Both the position numbers and the translations under genes were made by a program. Of a DNA stretch of 46,967 bases, positions 33,925 through 46,090 are shown in pieces. Below the pieces are notes generated by a model. The model saw only the letters and a program-made list of their open reading frames with translations. It did not search any database and was not told where the DNA came from. Numbering within the stretch: position 1 is the stretch's first letter; each line of letters starts with the position of its first letter. The stretch is from Gnetum montanum (taxonomy: Eukaryota; Streptophyta; Gnetopsida; Gnetales; Gnetaceae): positions 331,104 to 378,070 of the forward strand of contig MNCI01020185.1 of assembly GCA_015680685.1 (NCBI GenBank), read 5' to 3'.

Positions 33925-36039
33925 CTGTGATCACAACAAAACCAAGGATTAATGTGTGATGTGTAACTTATAATGTTTAGGTACGTTATCTTGTTGGTTA
34001 GTTACACTTGGCTAAGTTGTGACCAGGGTAGATTGATTATTTTAATATTATTTTAACATTATTTGATTAATATGGCTACTAGAGTTTGTTGGAAGGGTTT
34101 AACTTTCATAAATTGATGATTTTATTGTTAGTGTATTAGTTAAACCTTTGTGGGATTTAGAAAAATTTCAAAATTTTTTTCGTAAAAAACCTAAGGTTTG
34201 TGGCCTCCACAATGTAGAGCTTACCTTTGGTAGCTGTAGGATTGAAGATTGAGGCTAATTAGATAAACAATGTAAAAGTTATGGGCTTTGGAATGTTTTG
34301 GGCTCTGAAAAATGCAAAAAATCCCCTCTCATTTAAAAAAAAATGTGAAAAATGTTAAGTGTTTGCACCTATTTATAGGAATTTTCCCTCACATTGATGG
34401 GGTTCCATTAAAGTGGTCGGCTTTGTGGATGGAATCTCATTGATAGAGCCTATTGCAAAAATTTTTCACATTGAAAATTAGGAAAAATAGAGAGAGTTAA
34501 TTCATGAACTTGGGATCATCGGAGAGCTTAAAAAGTTGTGGACATGATGAAACAGTGGAAGAGGGCTAGATTATTCACAAAAAAGGAGTTTTGGGCTGGA
34601 GAATGAATTTGAAGGAGTGCATAGTTGGATGCAACAGATGGAACACATAAAGGTTTTGATCATGAAAATGCCTAAGGATAAGGAACTTAACTATCCTAAC
34701 CAAGAGGTATGCAAGTGGGTCTTCCTCATAGCTGGCTTATGCCCTTGCATTCCTTCAAACCATGAGGTCCATGGGCCCTATGGGTGATTAATGATTGTAG
34801 AAAGTTAAGGACGAAATCCCAAAAGAGGCTACCTAAGAATTTTGACACATCAAAGTAAGACATCGAATGAAACCATGAAGAATCAATAGTGAGGTGAATT
34901 ATGAAAAGTAGAAGTGGATAAAAGAGAAGGTAGAATGGAGTTCCAAATCATGGTCACATGAAGTCCCTTGTGGATTTTATGGTTAAGTTGATTCGATAAA
35001 GTCCATCCTTAGTCCAGATCAAAACCAACCACTTCCAATGACTTCACATCGATACTTTAAGATCAATCCACCTCCTCAAGATACAAGAATGCTCCCACAG
35101 ATCAATCACTGTTCATAAAAAGGAATAAAACAAAAGCATGAAGTGAGATGGACCTTGACTAGAGGGGATCTTCAAGTGCGGATAACATGTCTTTCTAGTT
35201 CCATAACCATAGCTAGTAGCCCATTATTGAGTCTAAGGGATGTACTTTGAATTTCCATCATTTTTTTTGATTTTATATTTTTGTGATTTTTGGATGGGAA
35301 CCATACCATGCAAAGACTTTTAACTTCCTATTATTGGTTGATAGTGAAATGGTGAGAAATCCATGAAAACACTCATGTAGTCAAGAGGGCAAACAACTAT
35401 ACAGAGCATCAAATCCCCTTGAAGTCACATCGTTGTTTATTCATTTAGTCATTCCCAAGTTTGGAAACTATAGAGGTCACAAGTTCGTTAAAAGTTTTAT
35501 TTTAGAAGGAACCTCATACTTCCAAAACAAGGAACATATAGAGTTTTGTGGATGCATGGATGCCACGGACTCACTGCTTGTTTCATGAAAAAGAAATCAT
35601 GTCTTAGTTATCAATACCAAAATTCAAAGATAGAATCTAGACATTAGCAATCAAAGAATATTATAGTAGAAACCACCATTAATAACAGTAATAGTGACAT
35701 TATGTCTTGTTGGTAATAAAGGAAAAGAAGAAAATCATGAGAAAACATTAGAAAATTTAAACTAAATAGAGTAAAATAAAGTAAAATATAGAAGAAATTA
35801 TAAAATATTTAAGAAAGGAAATGTCTAATGTCGTAAAACAAACAATGGTGTAAAACAAAAAGATGTAAAAATAGCAAGATGTAAAACAAAAAAATGAAAA
35901 AACTAAGGAGCCACTTTAATTAATTAACATGGATGGCCATGTACCCCATGATTGAGTTAGAAGGAGGAGATCTGAAATATTGAGCATGCCTGTTCATCCA
36001 AGAAGGTGTTGCAGTCATTGGCTCTCATAGGATTATGGA
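33925..36039 (-). other. Element E spacer between pol and ORF3
   Basis: About 2.1 kb without a supported gene, collinear with C and H. It holds the internal TATA and repeat array (34370-34453), a single copy of the block duplicated in C and H (35237-35315), and short GTAAAACAAA repeats (35833-35900). Confidence 0.75.
34370..34453 (-). promoter_or_regulatory. Candidate internal promoter for E ORF3
   Basis: Repeat units (plus-strand reading) TTGATGGGGTTCCA, an 18-bp unit from 34408, TGGATGGAATCTCA and TTGATAGAGCCTAT, starting at 34394, 34408, 34426 and 34440, spaced 14, 18 and 14 bp as in H. The TATA box, TATAAATA on the minus strand, is at 34370-34377, 446 bp upstream of the ORF3 start. The promoter role is inferred from the match to the LTR U3. 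Confidence 0.6.
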
Positions 36040-37190
36040 AAGGTTTAATTTGTTGTGTGTTGACTAGTAGTCTCTTATTTGGGCTTTCAGGTTTGTATAT
36101 CAACATGGCCCTAGAAGGAAGATTTCATAGATGATGTAAGGTCCTTCCCACAACATTTGAAGCTTAGTTCTTTGTGGCACATGTGTGGGGTTCTAGTAAA
36201 GAACCTTGTCTCCCAATTAAAATTTTACCTTCTTTATTTTGAGGTCATGACATTACTTGTTGAATGCCTTGTGCAACTGGTTAGATGATAGGGCTACCAA
36301 TTGATTCTTGTCTAGAAAGTTGAGGTTTATTAGTCTTTCTTTTTGTAATAAATTTATGTCAAGGCCAAGGTTACAAGCTACTAAGAGTGTATGGATCTAA
36401 GATTGAATAGGAAGATTTGGCAGTTTTCTGTACACTATCTCATAGGAAAAATAGCCTATAGGAAGTTTCTAGGTTTAGTGGTAGGCCTAAAGGGCATCAT
36501 TTAGTTTAGTGCGCTAGTCTATCCTATATTTGCTAACTATTCTTATTAAGATCTTAGTGATCTCTCTATTTGTAACCTTAGCTTGAATGTTGGCTTGGGG
36601 GTGGTAAGGTATTATTAATTTATGTTTGACCCCCAAGAATTGCATGAGTTTTTGAAAGGTTGTGTTTGTTAAGTGAGTACTATTGTTAGAAATAAGTGCA
36701 CGTGGCACACCAAACCTGTTTGCAACATTTTGTTGTACAAATTGAGTAGTTGTAGAAGATGTATAGTTGGTGACGACTATTGCTTCTACCCATTTCATAC
36801 AATAGTCAATAGCAAATATGATGTATGCTTTTTCATTTAACACGAGTGTGATGGGATCCATAAAGTTAATGACCTAGATGTTGAAGGGTTATAGTGGTTG
36901 GATCCATTACTAAGATTCCTCCATATGAGACATCATCCCACCATTACATTGGAAATGATCACAAGAGTAGATGAAATGGTGGGCATCCTTGAAGAGTGTT
37001 GGCCAACAATACCCTACCATTAATATGTTAATGGTCATATGTCTTCTAGCATAGTGGCCCCCACAAGGACACTCATGAGCATCTTGGAGGATGCATAGTT
37101 AGTTAGTATCAAGAACATACCAACGAACTAGGCCATCAGCACATACCTTGTAAAGGTGCCCATTAATCTCTATGAAGCATTTGGCTCAAT
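36040..37190 (-). pseudogene. Element E integrase, catalytic residues lost
   Basis: His/Cys finger region near 37130-36950: the first part (DAHECPCGGHYA) is kept, and the Cys pair reads SCDHF where H has SCECC. In the core (36861-36514) the first catalytic Asp block reads VINFMDPI where C and H have IDFMGPI or VDFMGPI, the second reads ISNNSTHL for SDNRTHF, and the Glu block reads NIQAKVTNREI, so all three acidic residues are changed. The GPY module (LWEGPYIIYEI) is near 36150-36125. Confidence 0.85.
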
Positions 37191-38698
37191 GAAGAAATTG
37201 TTATTTCTTCTTATTGTTAAGCTCTTGTGGCATCTCCTAAGTGACAAGGTAGGTAAGAATGCTATTTTTCCAGTTAGGTTTAGTGGGCACTTGTTCATTT
37301 ATAGCACCAACAAAGAGGAGTTCATAAAGAAATTCATAAAAAAGTGGGTTCTCCTCTTCTTTGTTGTTTCATATCAACTGAGACAAGTATTAAGTGACCA
37401 TATTCTTAGTTCGCTTTTGATCTACCATTGTGAGATTGAATGCCTATAAGATTACTAGCCATCGTAAGACACAAGGGCTCACCATTGGTTTGTTCATAAG
37501 GAACTAGATTGCATTGTGGTTTGTGTGCATGAACAATTTGTATCCAAGCACATAGTGTGTGAATTTCTACATTGCCATAAATTCTTTCTTTGTTATGGTG
37601 TAATTCAACTATGCACCCACAATTCTTTGACTCATAAAATGGATATAGTAAGGATGTTTCTGATTGTTCAACTATGTGAGCACAGCTCCCAAAGCATAAT
37701 TGGAAGCATCCATCATAATATGAAAGGCTCTGGACCAATCAAGTGCTTGTAGAATTGGAGTTTCTATGAGATTTTTCTTGAGTTGTTGGAATGAATTCTC
37801 ACATTCCTTAGTCTAAATGAATAGAGCATCCTTCTTTGTAAGCTCTACCAATGGTTTGATGATCTTAGAGAAATTCTCTATGAAGCGCTTGTAGTAGCCA
37901 GTGTGATGAAGGAATGATTAGACATCATTGAAAGTTTCCAATTGGTGGATAATTCCTTGGATGACCCTTATTTTCTAAGAATCCATCTCAATCCCTACGT
38001 GTGATAATTGTGCCCCAAAATGATGCTCTCTTGGATCATTAGATGGATTTTTTGTTACTTGAGTTGAAGGTTTGTCTTGACACAACTTTTTAGCACTTGC
38101 TCAAGATGGTCCAAAGGTTGCTCAAATGTATCCCCATAGGTGGAGAAGTCATTTAAGAAGACCTCCATCCCACTACCAATTTGCTATTGAAAAATGCTTA
38201 GGAAAAAGTGTTGGAAGGTTGCAGGAGCATTGCACAGGCCAAACACCATCTTTCTGTATGCAAAAGTTCCCCAGGGACTTGTAAACATTGTTTTGGCTTA
38301 ATCCTAAGGTGCAATTTAGATTTTGTTATAACCACTATAACCATCCAAAAAGTTGTAATAGCAATTCCTAGAAATGGTGTCCAACATCTAGTCCATAAAT
38401 GGTAACAGAAAATGATCTTTGTATGTTGTTATGTTCAATAGCTTGAAGTCAATACAAATCCTTCACTTGCCACCTTTCTTTGGCACTATCCTAAGTGGGA
38501 TAATCTACTTTAGTTTGGGGTTCAACCATCACTACCTCTTTGGCTTCATCTAGGCATTTGTATAGATGTAGTGCTAGCATATTCATGGATTAGTTCTAGT
38601 TAGTTCATGATATGACGAGGCAAAGGCTATTGGCCATTTGGTGACCACCTTCAACAACTTCTCTTTTTGTTTAGGAGCAAGATTGAAGATTGGACTTT
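37191..38698 (-). pseudogene. Element E reverse transcriptase and RNase H
   Basis: RT begins abruptly at the 38690-38705 deletion junction (LLNKKRSC, matching the PEQKKKFL region of C in another frame). It lacks a good part of the WVSP...PKKDGKWRV block. The catalytic motif is FLND at 38148-38159 instead of FMDD. RNase H: MMDASNYALGAVLTQL and LNYTITKKEF (37740-37570), then GYKLFMHTNHNAI and a mutated last Asp block. Many stops and frameshifts; inactive. Confidence 0.85.
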
Positions 38699-38705
38699 GT
38701 AGTAT
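38690..38705. other. Internal deletion junction in element E
   Basis: On one side the sequence matches the gag tail of C (HYYPPEYYK against HYYPPKYFQ, C position about 16322). On the other it matches the pol linker of C (about 15128). Roughly 1.2 kb, with the whole protease, is absent from E. Confidence 0.8.
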
Positions 38706-40867
38706 TCAGGAGGGTAGTAGTGATGCCAGAATGAAGTGTGACTAGAAGAGTCATGCGGAGAAATGGTTTGTTGAACATAGTACCCATATGGATCAAGCTA
38801 CTGGTAAGGGTACCGTTGCCTTGGTGGTGGCATACCTCACAATTGTGGATACTTCCATTGATGATATTGCTTATAAGGTTGTGGTGGAGCTCTACTCAAA
38901 TAGTAGGCTTACTATTGATGGAACTGCTTAGGGTTGCCTTGAGGATAAGGCAACCTTCTAGGTACTTGCCTTCTTGCCAATATAGGATTTAGAGCATACA
39001 TCCCAAACTCTTGCAGGTATGACATTACAGAAAAACATTCCTTAGGATGCTCATATTGGTAGATGTCACACCCACCATCATCATCTGATTCAAAGTCCAC
39101 AACCTCCTCTACTATAGCAGCCTTTCCCTTATCCCTTTGGTGGACACATTCAACTTCGTTCCTTCTTTTGCGATCATGATCACTACTTTGCTCCTTGTAT
39201 TTCTTTGCTATTCTTAAAGCAGTTTGAAACTTTTCATCTAAAGAGTTCCACATTTTATCTACCTTAGCCAAAATTTTAGAAATGAAATTTTGAATTGGCA
39301 AGGTCTTTCACTGTACCACTTCGTCACTCCTCCTCATTATCATAGAATTGGACCTCTCTTTTGCAGATGGAAGGGTTCCAGTTGTATTCTTTTACCTTTT
39401 CCTTATTCTCAACTCTCCTTTTTCTTTGGCAACATGCTTTATTAACCTTTGGATCTAATGGATCCTTAATTTTGAAAGTCTCCCTTGGGCATAGATCTTA
39501 AGAGTTCTCCTTGTTTCTATCTGGATCCCATTTATGATATGGTAGAGCTACTCCTTTTGAGAATAATCATGGCTATAACATCTATGCAAGGGAGAATAGT
39601 ACTTACCCATGGCTACGTCCAAGGGTTCATGTGTTCCTTGTTTCCAATCTTGGATTTTCGTTCTTAGATTAGACACTTAGAAGTATGTCTCATACTTGTC
39701 GTTAAAGAGCTCAAGCATTCTACTCCATCGATGGATTAATTCCAACTCCAAAGATCAGTACCAACTTTCAGCTTCTTTGATTAGTGTCCTTGGGAAACAC
39801 TTTAACTTTTGCCATTCGTTTTCAATGTTCTATAAGGCATAGGCATCATGAAAGGCTTGAAGATGGTTTTGTGGATCTAAGTTGTATTTCCCTTCGAACT
39901 TAGGGATATTGTTCATATCCAACCACTTGATTCTGCTATCTTTGACATGCCTTGTTGGAATTTTCATGACCTTTGTAATGTTCAACATGTTTCTTGGTGT
40001 AAGTAAAAGCTTATCATGGTCATAACCTCTTATTTCATGGTGGTGAGCCTCCCTTGATTGTGCATGCTCCTAATCTCTACTAGTTCGGTAGGCCCTATGA
40101 TCATCTCTATCCCACTGGTCACCTCCATCATGGTCATGTCCTCTACAACTTTGGTCAGAGCTAGAGGAGGAAGAAGAAGAGGATGTCAAAGGTGAAGAAG
40201 AGGAAGGAGAGCCAAAAACAACATGGTGCCTACTACCTCCTCTTCTATAGTCATGGCCATGATCATCATGTTTATCCATGTTCTTGCCTTGACTTCCATC
40301 TTTGGAGTCCCCATGGTCATGGGATGTATTCTTGCTTGAACCAGGATTATTTATAGTGGACTGCAAGTTCTAGTTCAGGCCCCTCTCATCAAAGCCAAGG
40401 GGAGGAGAGCTAGTGAATTAAAAACCCCTAAAGAAGGAACCCTTTCCATCTTTTTGGCCCAGCAGGAACAAGGAGTTATTAAACCATTTCCCCTTCGATG
40501 CTTCATAACGCATCTTTTGTTACTAATCTTTCTTGCATTGTGCCATAGTGGGATGATAATCCCAATAGTCATGGTCCTACACAACACGTTCAACATTTAG
40601 CCCCCGAATGCCCAACCTCATAAGAGTTTGGAGCAGCATCATAAGAATTGATTGATCAGGTAGCAACATAATGTTGCCCTTCATGTCCCTCCACTGCAAT
40701 TATTCATCCTGATGCAAGATGAAGGTGAAGTCTAGCACATACTCATTGGGATGAGTATATACGACTTTGCATTGTTGGAGCACTTATTGATTTGACTGTT
40801 CATTCCTTTGTTGATTAGATGTATGCTTGAATAACTATGGAGAGTTAGCCCTATGAGAAGAAGACAT
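38706..40867 (-). pseudogene. Element E gag
   Basis: Start at 40867 (MSSSHRANSP), 132 bp after the PBS. N-terminal part VYTHPNEYVLDFTFILHQDE. Low-complexity region with His/Asp/Gly and a run of nine serines (40140-40200). Capsid-like core IKWLDMNNIPKFEGKYN and KLKCFPRTLIKEAESW (39930-39770). Helical basic region ISKILAKVDKMWNSLDEKF (39290-39230). The Cys/His knuckle reads CDIYQYEHPKECF (one Cys to Tyr, one to Phe). Tail YPQGNPKQFHQ and YPYQ-rich. Broken by stops at former Gln/Trp/Arg codons. Confidence 0.83.
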
Positions 40868-40999
40868 GTTAGCTTTTGAAGAAAAAATTAGTGTGCTTTT
40901 ACTATTATTAGTATTTTTTAGGATTGTAACTTTAAGGTTCATTATAATGATTTTGAATGATTTCACTAAGTTTTAGATAGCACATGTAGCTAACTAAAG

Positions 41000-41017
41000 T
41001 CCCCAACAATGACACCA
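41000..41017 (-). other. Primer-binding site of E (tRNA-Asp)
   Basis: Minus strand TGGTGTCATTGTTGGGGA, one base after the LTR. It differs from the tRNA-Asp complement only by C-to-T and G-to-A changes. Confidence 0.88.
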
Positions 41018-41018
41018 A

Positions 41019-41849
41019 TGATGAGTAGTAAGTATACCTTACACCCAACCATACGAATCACTAGCATTCACTAAGCGATTTGGTCGCATTGCATAGACTT
41101 TAGTTCTCCAAGTAGATTGGGTCTAGGAGGTGAACCTTAACAATCATGATCATTGTCTTCTTTGTTCCACATGTGAGGTGCAAGTGTATGGTTAAGTGTA
41201 ACTGAGTCATTTGATTTTTATCATTTTATATTTTATTATTTAAGTCACCTAAGTACAAAAATGAAGTAATTAAATGTGTAATTAATCTAATAACTAACTA
41301 ACACTCAACTAATCCTAACATAAGCATTTGTTCCCACTTTCCATACACATCTTGAACACATTGCAGCGCTACTGGGTTACCAAGCGTTAGGTACTACTAG
41401 GATTACCAAGCATAATGTATGCTCAAAGTGGTCATACTTATGTTTGTTATTTAATTAATACTAATTACTTAATTAAAATTCATTAAAGTAAAGTGCATGA
41501 ATAATAAATGCATAAAGGAAACATTAAACTATTCCAAGTGCTACAAGTTTTGATTAGAAAAGCTAATCTTTATTGCCATTCGAACTAAGGTACTAATGTA
41601 CATCAACACCCAAATAAAGATTTGTTCTTTGACTCCTACTGGGGGCACTCAGAAAATATTCTAAGTCTAGAGAAGTGTAATAAATGTAGTGGGTAGGTGC
41701 ACGTTTATAGGGATGACAGGATGCCATGTTGATGGGTACTCATCAACGTAACAAACTCTACATTGATGGGATCCCATCAACAGGATCTTGTCATTGGGGT
41801 TGTGTTGATGGTATCCCATTGATGTGGCCTGATGACTCATGCTCCATCA
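41019..41849 (-). repeat. 5' LTR of element E
   Basis: 831 bp, minus strand, ending CTCATCA next to the PBS; partner of 29967-30828. TATA at 41704-41709. U3 array units start at 41729, 41743, 41763, 41777, 41791, 41805 and 41819, with five 14-bp units in a row, one more than in the 3' LTR. Confidence 0.92.
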
Positions 41850-41854
41850 ACAAC
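41850..41854. other. Target-site duplication of element E, right copy
   Basis: ACAAC, one C/T difference from ATAAC at 29962-29966. Confidence 0.7.
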
Positions 41855-42888
41855 CAAACTTCAAACTAAATGATACAGATTTTGGAGGCTAGAAAAAATT
41901 GTTGAAAATTTTTAAAAATTATTTTTAGTTGCAGGTGCAAAGAACATGTCCCCAAAAACCAAAATCAACCATCAATACTACAATCCAAGACTAGAAAAAA
42001 ATAACAATTGTGCCAGTTTTTAATTGAAATTTTGATCAAAAACTCAGTTTGCAGTGAATTGATTATAGTAAACACTCCAGGAAAAACATTCGTAAGAATT
42101 TCAAAAAATTTCAAACTTGACACAAAACTCTTCTACATTATTCCCATCATCCCTAGAGATCCAAAACCTTGATCACAAGTGTCTAAAACCTACCAACACT
42201 ATCAATTTTTCCATTAAAAAATTTCAAAATCTCAACAAAATTAGCTAGCACAGTAAAAATTGGGTTGGTAAAAATTCCATAAAGAATTCAAAAAAATCAT
42301 GTAAATATAATTCCACCTCCAGTACCACTAGAAAGCTTAGAATAGCACATCTATGCAATTAGAATTGTAAAATTTTAGCATATATGTTCTAGAAAAAATG
42401 TCAAAGTTATGGAAAAATTGACTAAGAATAGGGTAAAAACACTGATCACAGGTTTGGTAAAAAATCAAAATATCCTTTAATCCATTACACAAAATTCCAA
42501 ATCTTGATTCTAATATAATTGATAGGCTTAAAACTTTAATTTGGCATAAACATATTGAAAAATTTCAATCTAGATAAGCCTAGAGGTGGAAAAATGTTTC
42601 CACAAAATTGTGAAAAATCTGAAAAAATAGTGAGAATTTAGTACTTGGTAGCTCTTGATGAGGATCTTTCTCCCATACTAGGATCTTGAAGTCTTGAAAC
42701 AATGTGAATAGCCTCCTCTACCTTGTCTAAGACTAGATTTTCACCGCTTGACTTGATCTTCCTCACCATGGTGGCTAGGATCCTCAAACTTTTGCCTTGA
42801 TTATTGTGGAAGAAAAGCCTAAAACTCCTTGTCTAGCTACACCAACATTGTTAATGGAGAAGGATGGATTCCAAGATGGTTAGGAGGT
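41855..42888. other. AT-rich sequence without supported gene
   Basis: About 1 kb of A-rich sequence with frequent AAAATTT and TTCAAAAT strings and no coding frame or recognised element. It joins 29961 once E is removed, so it belongs to whatever E inserted into (element Z or intergenic DNA). Confidence 0.5.
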
Positions 42889-43535
42889 TGATGAGTTGTT
42901 TGGTTGGCTGCATCGATGGGATCATGTCGTTGATGAGTACTCATTGACGAGGCTTCTGGTTTTGCCTATAAATACACGATCACCAACTGCATTTATGGCA
43001 TAAGTTGAATTTTTTTAGTGAAACTCTTGCATTTTTGTCATTCAAAAGTTAGAATATTTTTCTAAGTGCCTATAGTAGGAGTCAAAGAGTGTACAAATCT
43101 TTATTCGAGCACTATTATACTTGAGCATGGAAGTATGTGCGGCAATAAAGATGAGCTTTTTGATAAACCTTGTAGCACTTTGAAATGGATTAATTACTTC
43201 CTTTATACATTTAATATTTTAAGTAATTTCATTTAATTTTTTAAGTAATTAATTAAGCTTAATTAAATAGCAATTAATTAAGCTTAATTAAATAGCAATT
43301 AATTAAGCACATAAGTATGACCACTTCGAGCAGACACTTGGAGCTTGGTAATCCCGGTAATGCTTAAGATTTAGTAACCTGGTGGTGTTAAACATGTTTA
43401 GGATGTGTAAGAAAAGTGGGAATGGATGCTTATGTTAGGATTAGTTAAATGTTAGCTAGTTAGACTAAATTAGCGATTAAATTACTTTATTCATCGTTCT
43501 TTATTCTTAGGCAACTTAGAACATAGACAATAAAA
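42889..43535 (+). repeat. Truncated LTR (F) of the same Athila-like family
   Basis: Starts TGATGAG, follows the family LTR through a U3 repeat, TATA box (CTATAAATA near 42966), the conserved CTTGCATTTTTGTC block and GCAATAAAGATGAGC (polyadenylation signal), then fades out near 43535 before the CTCATCA end. No polypurine tract precedes it and no PBS follows it, so it is a solo or fragmentary LTR. It is closer to the E LTRs than to those of H or C. It contains a 25-bp tandem duplication at 43247-43308. Confidence 0.82.
43247..43308. repeat. 25-bp tandem repeat inside LTR F
   Basis: Two identical copies (43247-43271, 43272-43296) of a unit beginning AATTAATTAAGCTTAATTAA, and a partial third. 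Confidence 0.9.
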
Positions 43536-43779
43536 AGCCTTTAGAAAGCTAAGAAAACTGTATTTACATTGAGCTTGGGGATGTTTAAGAGATAACAAGT
43601 CTTGAATATTAGTTTCCAATGGAAAGTTCCTATTTCCAATCTCACAAATTACGTCTTCTAAACTAGTGCATACACCAAATTAGAGAGTTCAAACCCTTAG
43701 TTATATGTTGGTCATAAGAACTTAAATGTATTTAGTAAATATGTAAAGGTTGTGATCAGGTGTTACCATCTTAAATTCA
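43536..43779. other. No gene seen
   Basis: About 240 bp of anonymous AT-rich sequence between the truncated LTR and the tandem array. Confidence 0.5.
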
Positions 43780-45010
43780 ACTTTAAACTATCGAGAGGAC
43801 CCCACCAAAATTTGACATAAGGAAGTTCACATATTGGAGGTTTGAGGTTTGTACATTGATAATTATGCCAAATACATTGGCCCAACATAATAAGCCAAGG
43901 TATGACACCTTCAAACACCAAAACCTTATCAAGGAACCTCATACATTGCCAAGAATGACTCCAGATGCTACAAATCTTGCCCCAAACCTTAGGCACTGAG
44001 ATGGAGATCTGGGAACCCTTAAAGCCTATCAAAACTTTATGAAAACCATTGAAACTTAATATTTACATTGAGCATATATGCTACACACATTCACTAATGT
44101 ATATGCCAACATAGAAAGATAGCATCAAGTTTTAAAAATATCCAAATTTGCTCAACAGTGGCTAGGTGGGACCCATAAAACTAGTAAGAAAAACTGACTA
44201 TTTAAGCTCTGTAAATGAGTGTTTTATGATATTTTATGTTGGATATATATGCCTCACACATTGGCCAATGTATATGCCAATGTGGAGAGCTAGATTCAAA
44301 ATTCAACATGATCAAAATATCCTCAAGAAAACAAATTTCCCTCATAATCCTTGTTTTGACACTAGATGACTGTAGGGCTTTAAAACTGAGTTGAAAAAAT
44401 TCAAAATTAGTCAAGTTGGATTCTTCACATTAAGCATATATGCTCCACATGTTGGCCAATGTATATGCTAATGTGGGAGCATCCATAAACTTTAAACTTG
44501 ATCAATATAATCTCAAAAAATTGCAACCAATTGCTACACTGGGGAATATGGAGAGGTTAAAACTTAGTCAAAAAGTCCCATAAACTAGCTAAGTTTGATA
44601 TGTGCTTTAGGAATATATGTCCCTTACATTGGTTAACATATATGCCAATGTGAAAGTCAAAACAAAGCTCTATCTTGGCTTGTATGATCTCCAAAACTAT
44701 AGATTTTTAGTCAAAAGCCTAGCCGTTGCGTTGGGAGTCTTGGAGTGTCAAAAGCCTAGTTGAAAGCATCACAAACTGGCCCAAGGATGTCTATATGTTA
44801 AGCATTCATTCTCTATACATTGGTTAACATATATGCCAACGTGGGGACATCTACAAACTCCTACTTTGCTTAAAAAACCTCCTAAATAACAAATTCCTTC
44901 ACCAAACCTTGAGCATTGCCATAGGAATCTTAAGACTTCAAGAACTTAGCCAAAATCCTTCTTAGACTTGAAATATGACCATTACATGTTAGAAGAATAG
45001 CCTATACACG
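43780..45010. repeat. Diverged tandem array, period about 180 bp
   Basis: About six or seven units. The landmark TATATGCCAA (or TATATGCTAA) occurs at 44100, 44271, 44462, 44639 and 44830, spacings 171, 191, 177 and 191. A degenerate copy is near 43862. Each unit has the same order: an ATATATGC block, CCACACATTGGCCAATGT or a variant, TATGCCAATGTGG, then AAAACCTTG-like and AAACTTAGTCAAAA-like sequence. Satellite-like and strongly diverged. Confidence 0.75.
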
Positions 45011-45269
45011 TTGGAGTTCATGTTTTGAGTGTTTCCATATTGAAACTTCAAGCCTCATCAGTTGGGCTAGCATGTAAGCCAACATATAGAAAATAAACAA
45101 GCTCAAAAACTAGTCAATCTAGCTTGAATGCAACTCAAATAGGCCCCACACATTGCACACATGAAAAAAAATGACATAGATTGATGGGATAGGTGCTACA
45201 AATTAGGAATACAATTTTTTTAGCTTTTTAAAATATTTTTGGCATAAAAAATCACTTTTCTAGTAGTTT

Positions 45270-45546
45270 ACTACTAGTTTTCACAAGCTTTTTCTATTTT
45301 TACAAGCTTTCATTTTATTAAGTTTTGCTATCCTTTTTATTATTTAAACAATTTAAAACCTATTTTTTCTATCATTTTTATTTTTGATAATTTACAACTT
45401 GTTTTCTTTAGCTTTTTCATAATTTTGACAGTTTAGAGCCTAGTTTCTTTAGCTTTTTGCCTATTTTAACAATTTGCAACTTGTTTTCTTCAAGTTTTCC
45501 CTTATTTTGGTAGTCTATAACATATTTTCATTAAATTTCTATTATG
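45270..45546. repeat. Tandem array, period about 41 bp
   Basis: Units start at about 45270, 45305, 45351, 45390, 45431, 45472 and 45513; the three from 45390 are each 41 bp. Consensus features: ATTTACAACTTGTTTTCTTT, then AGCTTTTT and ATTTTGACA. Confidence 0.8.
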
Positions 45547-45599
45547 AAAATCCAAGGTAAAAATAAATATTATTATTTATACTATTTCTAACTTGGTGC

Positions 45600-46090
45600 A
45601 ACCTCATGTGACCAAGTTTGACCTAGACAACATCATTTCATCTCAATTGATATCATTTTTTGATATCGTTTGGTGTCATTTGATAACACTTTACACCATT
45701 TTGGCACCATTCAACCTTGTTTGGTTCTACTTGATATTGTTCTACATCATTTTGGCATCATTTGGTATCATTTTCCATCATTGGGTATAATTTGGTGTTA
45801 TTTTCCATAGTTTTGACTTCATTTGGTCATGTTAGAAGCCATTCAACATAATTTTACACAATTTCAACATCATTTTTCATCATTTGACATTATTTTTTCA
45901 TCATTAAAGTTTCATTTGATATTATTTTATACCTTTTGACTCCATTGGCTATCATTTTTCATCATTTTGACATCATTTGGCCTTATCTTAGTACATTTTT
46001 TATCATGTTCACATTTGGCCTCGTTTCACCTTCATTTGACATAATCGGATATCATTGGGTGTCATTTTACATCATTTATGACATTACCTA
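45600..46090. repeat. Short-period degenerate repeat, CATCATTTTG type
   Basis: Nearly 500 bp built from variants of CATCATTTGG, TATCATTTTC and GACATCATTT at roughly 10-12 bp steps, with larger groups of about 22-35 bp. A short open frame inside it (45593-45790) is only the translated repeat. Confidence 0.75.

Larger units (their letters stand above)
29967..41849 (-). mobile_element. Element E: Athila-like Ty3/gypsy retrotransposon, protease deleted
   Basis: 11,883-bp element on the minus strand with two LTRs (862 and 831 bp), PBS, gag, RT-RNase H, integrase, spacer, ORF3 and PPT. It is the same family as H and C but a different subgroup by LTR sequence. About 1.2 kb covering the gag tail, protease and start of the RT linker is missing. 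Catalytic residues of RT and integrase are mutated. LTRs start TGATTA or TGATGG and end CTAATCA or CTCATCA. Confidence 0.93.

Noticed and set aside
40070-40366. Ser/His/Asp-rich 98-codon frame as a separate gene
   Set aside because: It is the low-complexity linker of the E gag, in line with the other gags.
44202-44414. Short open frames within 43763-44414 as genes
   Set aside because: They are inside the 180-bp tandem array and translate its repeat units.
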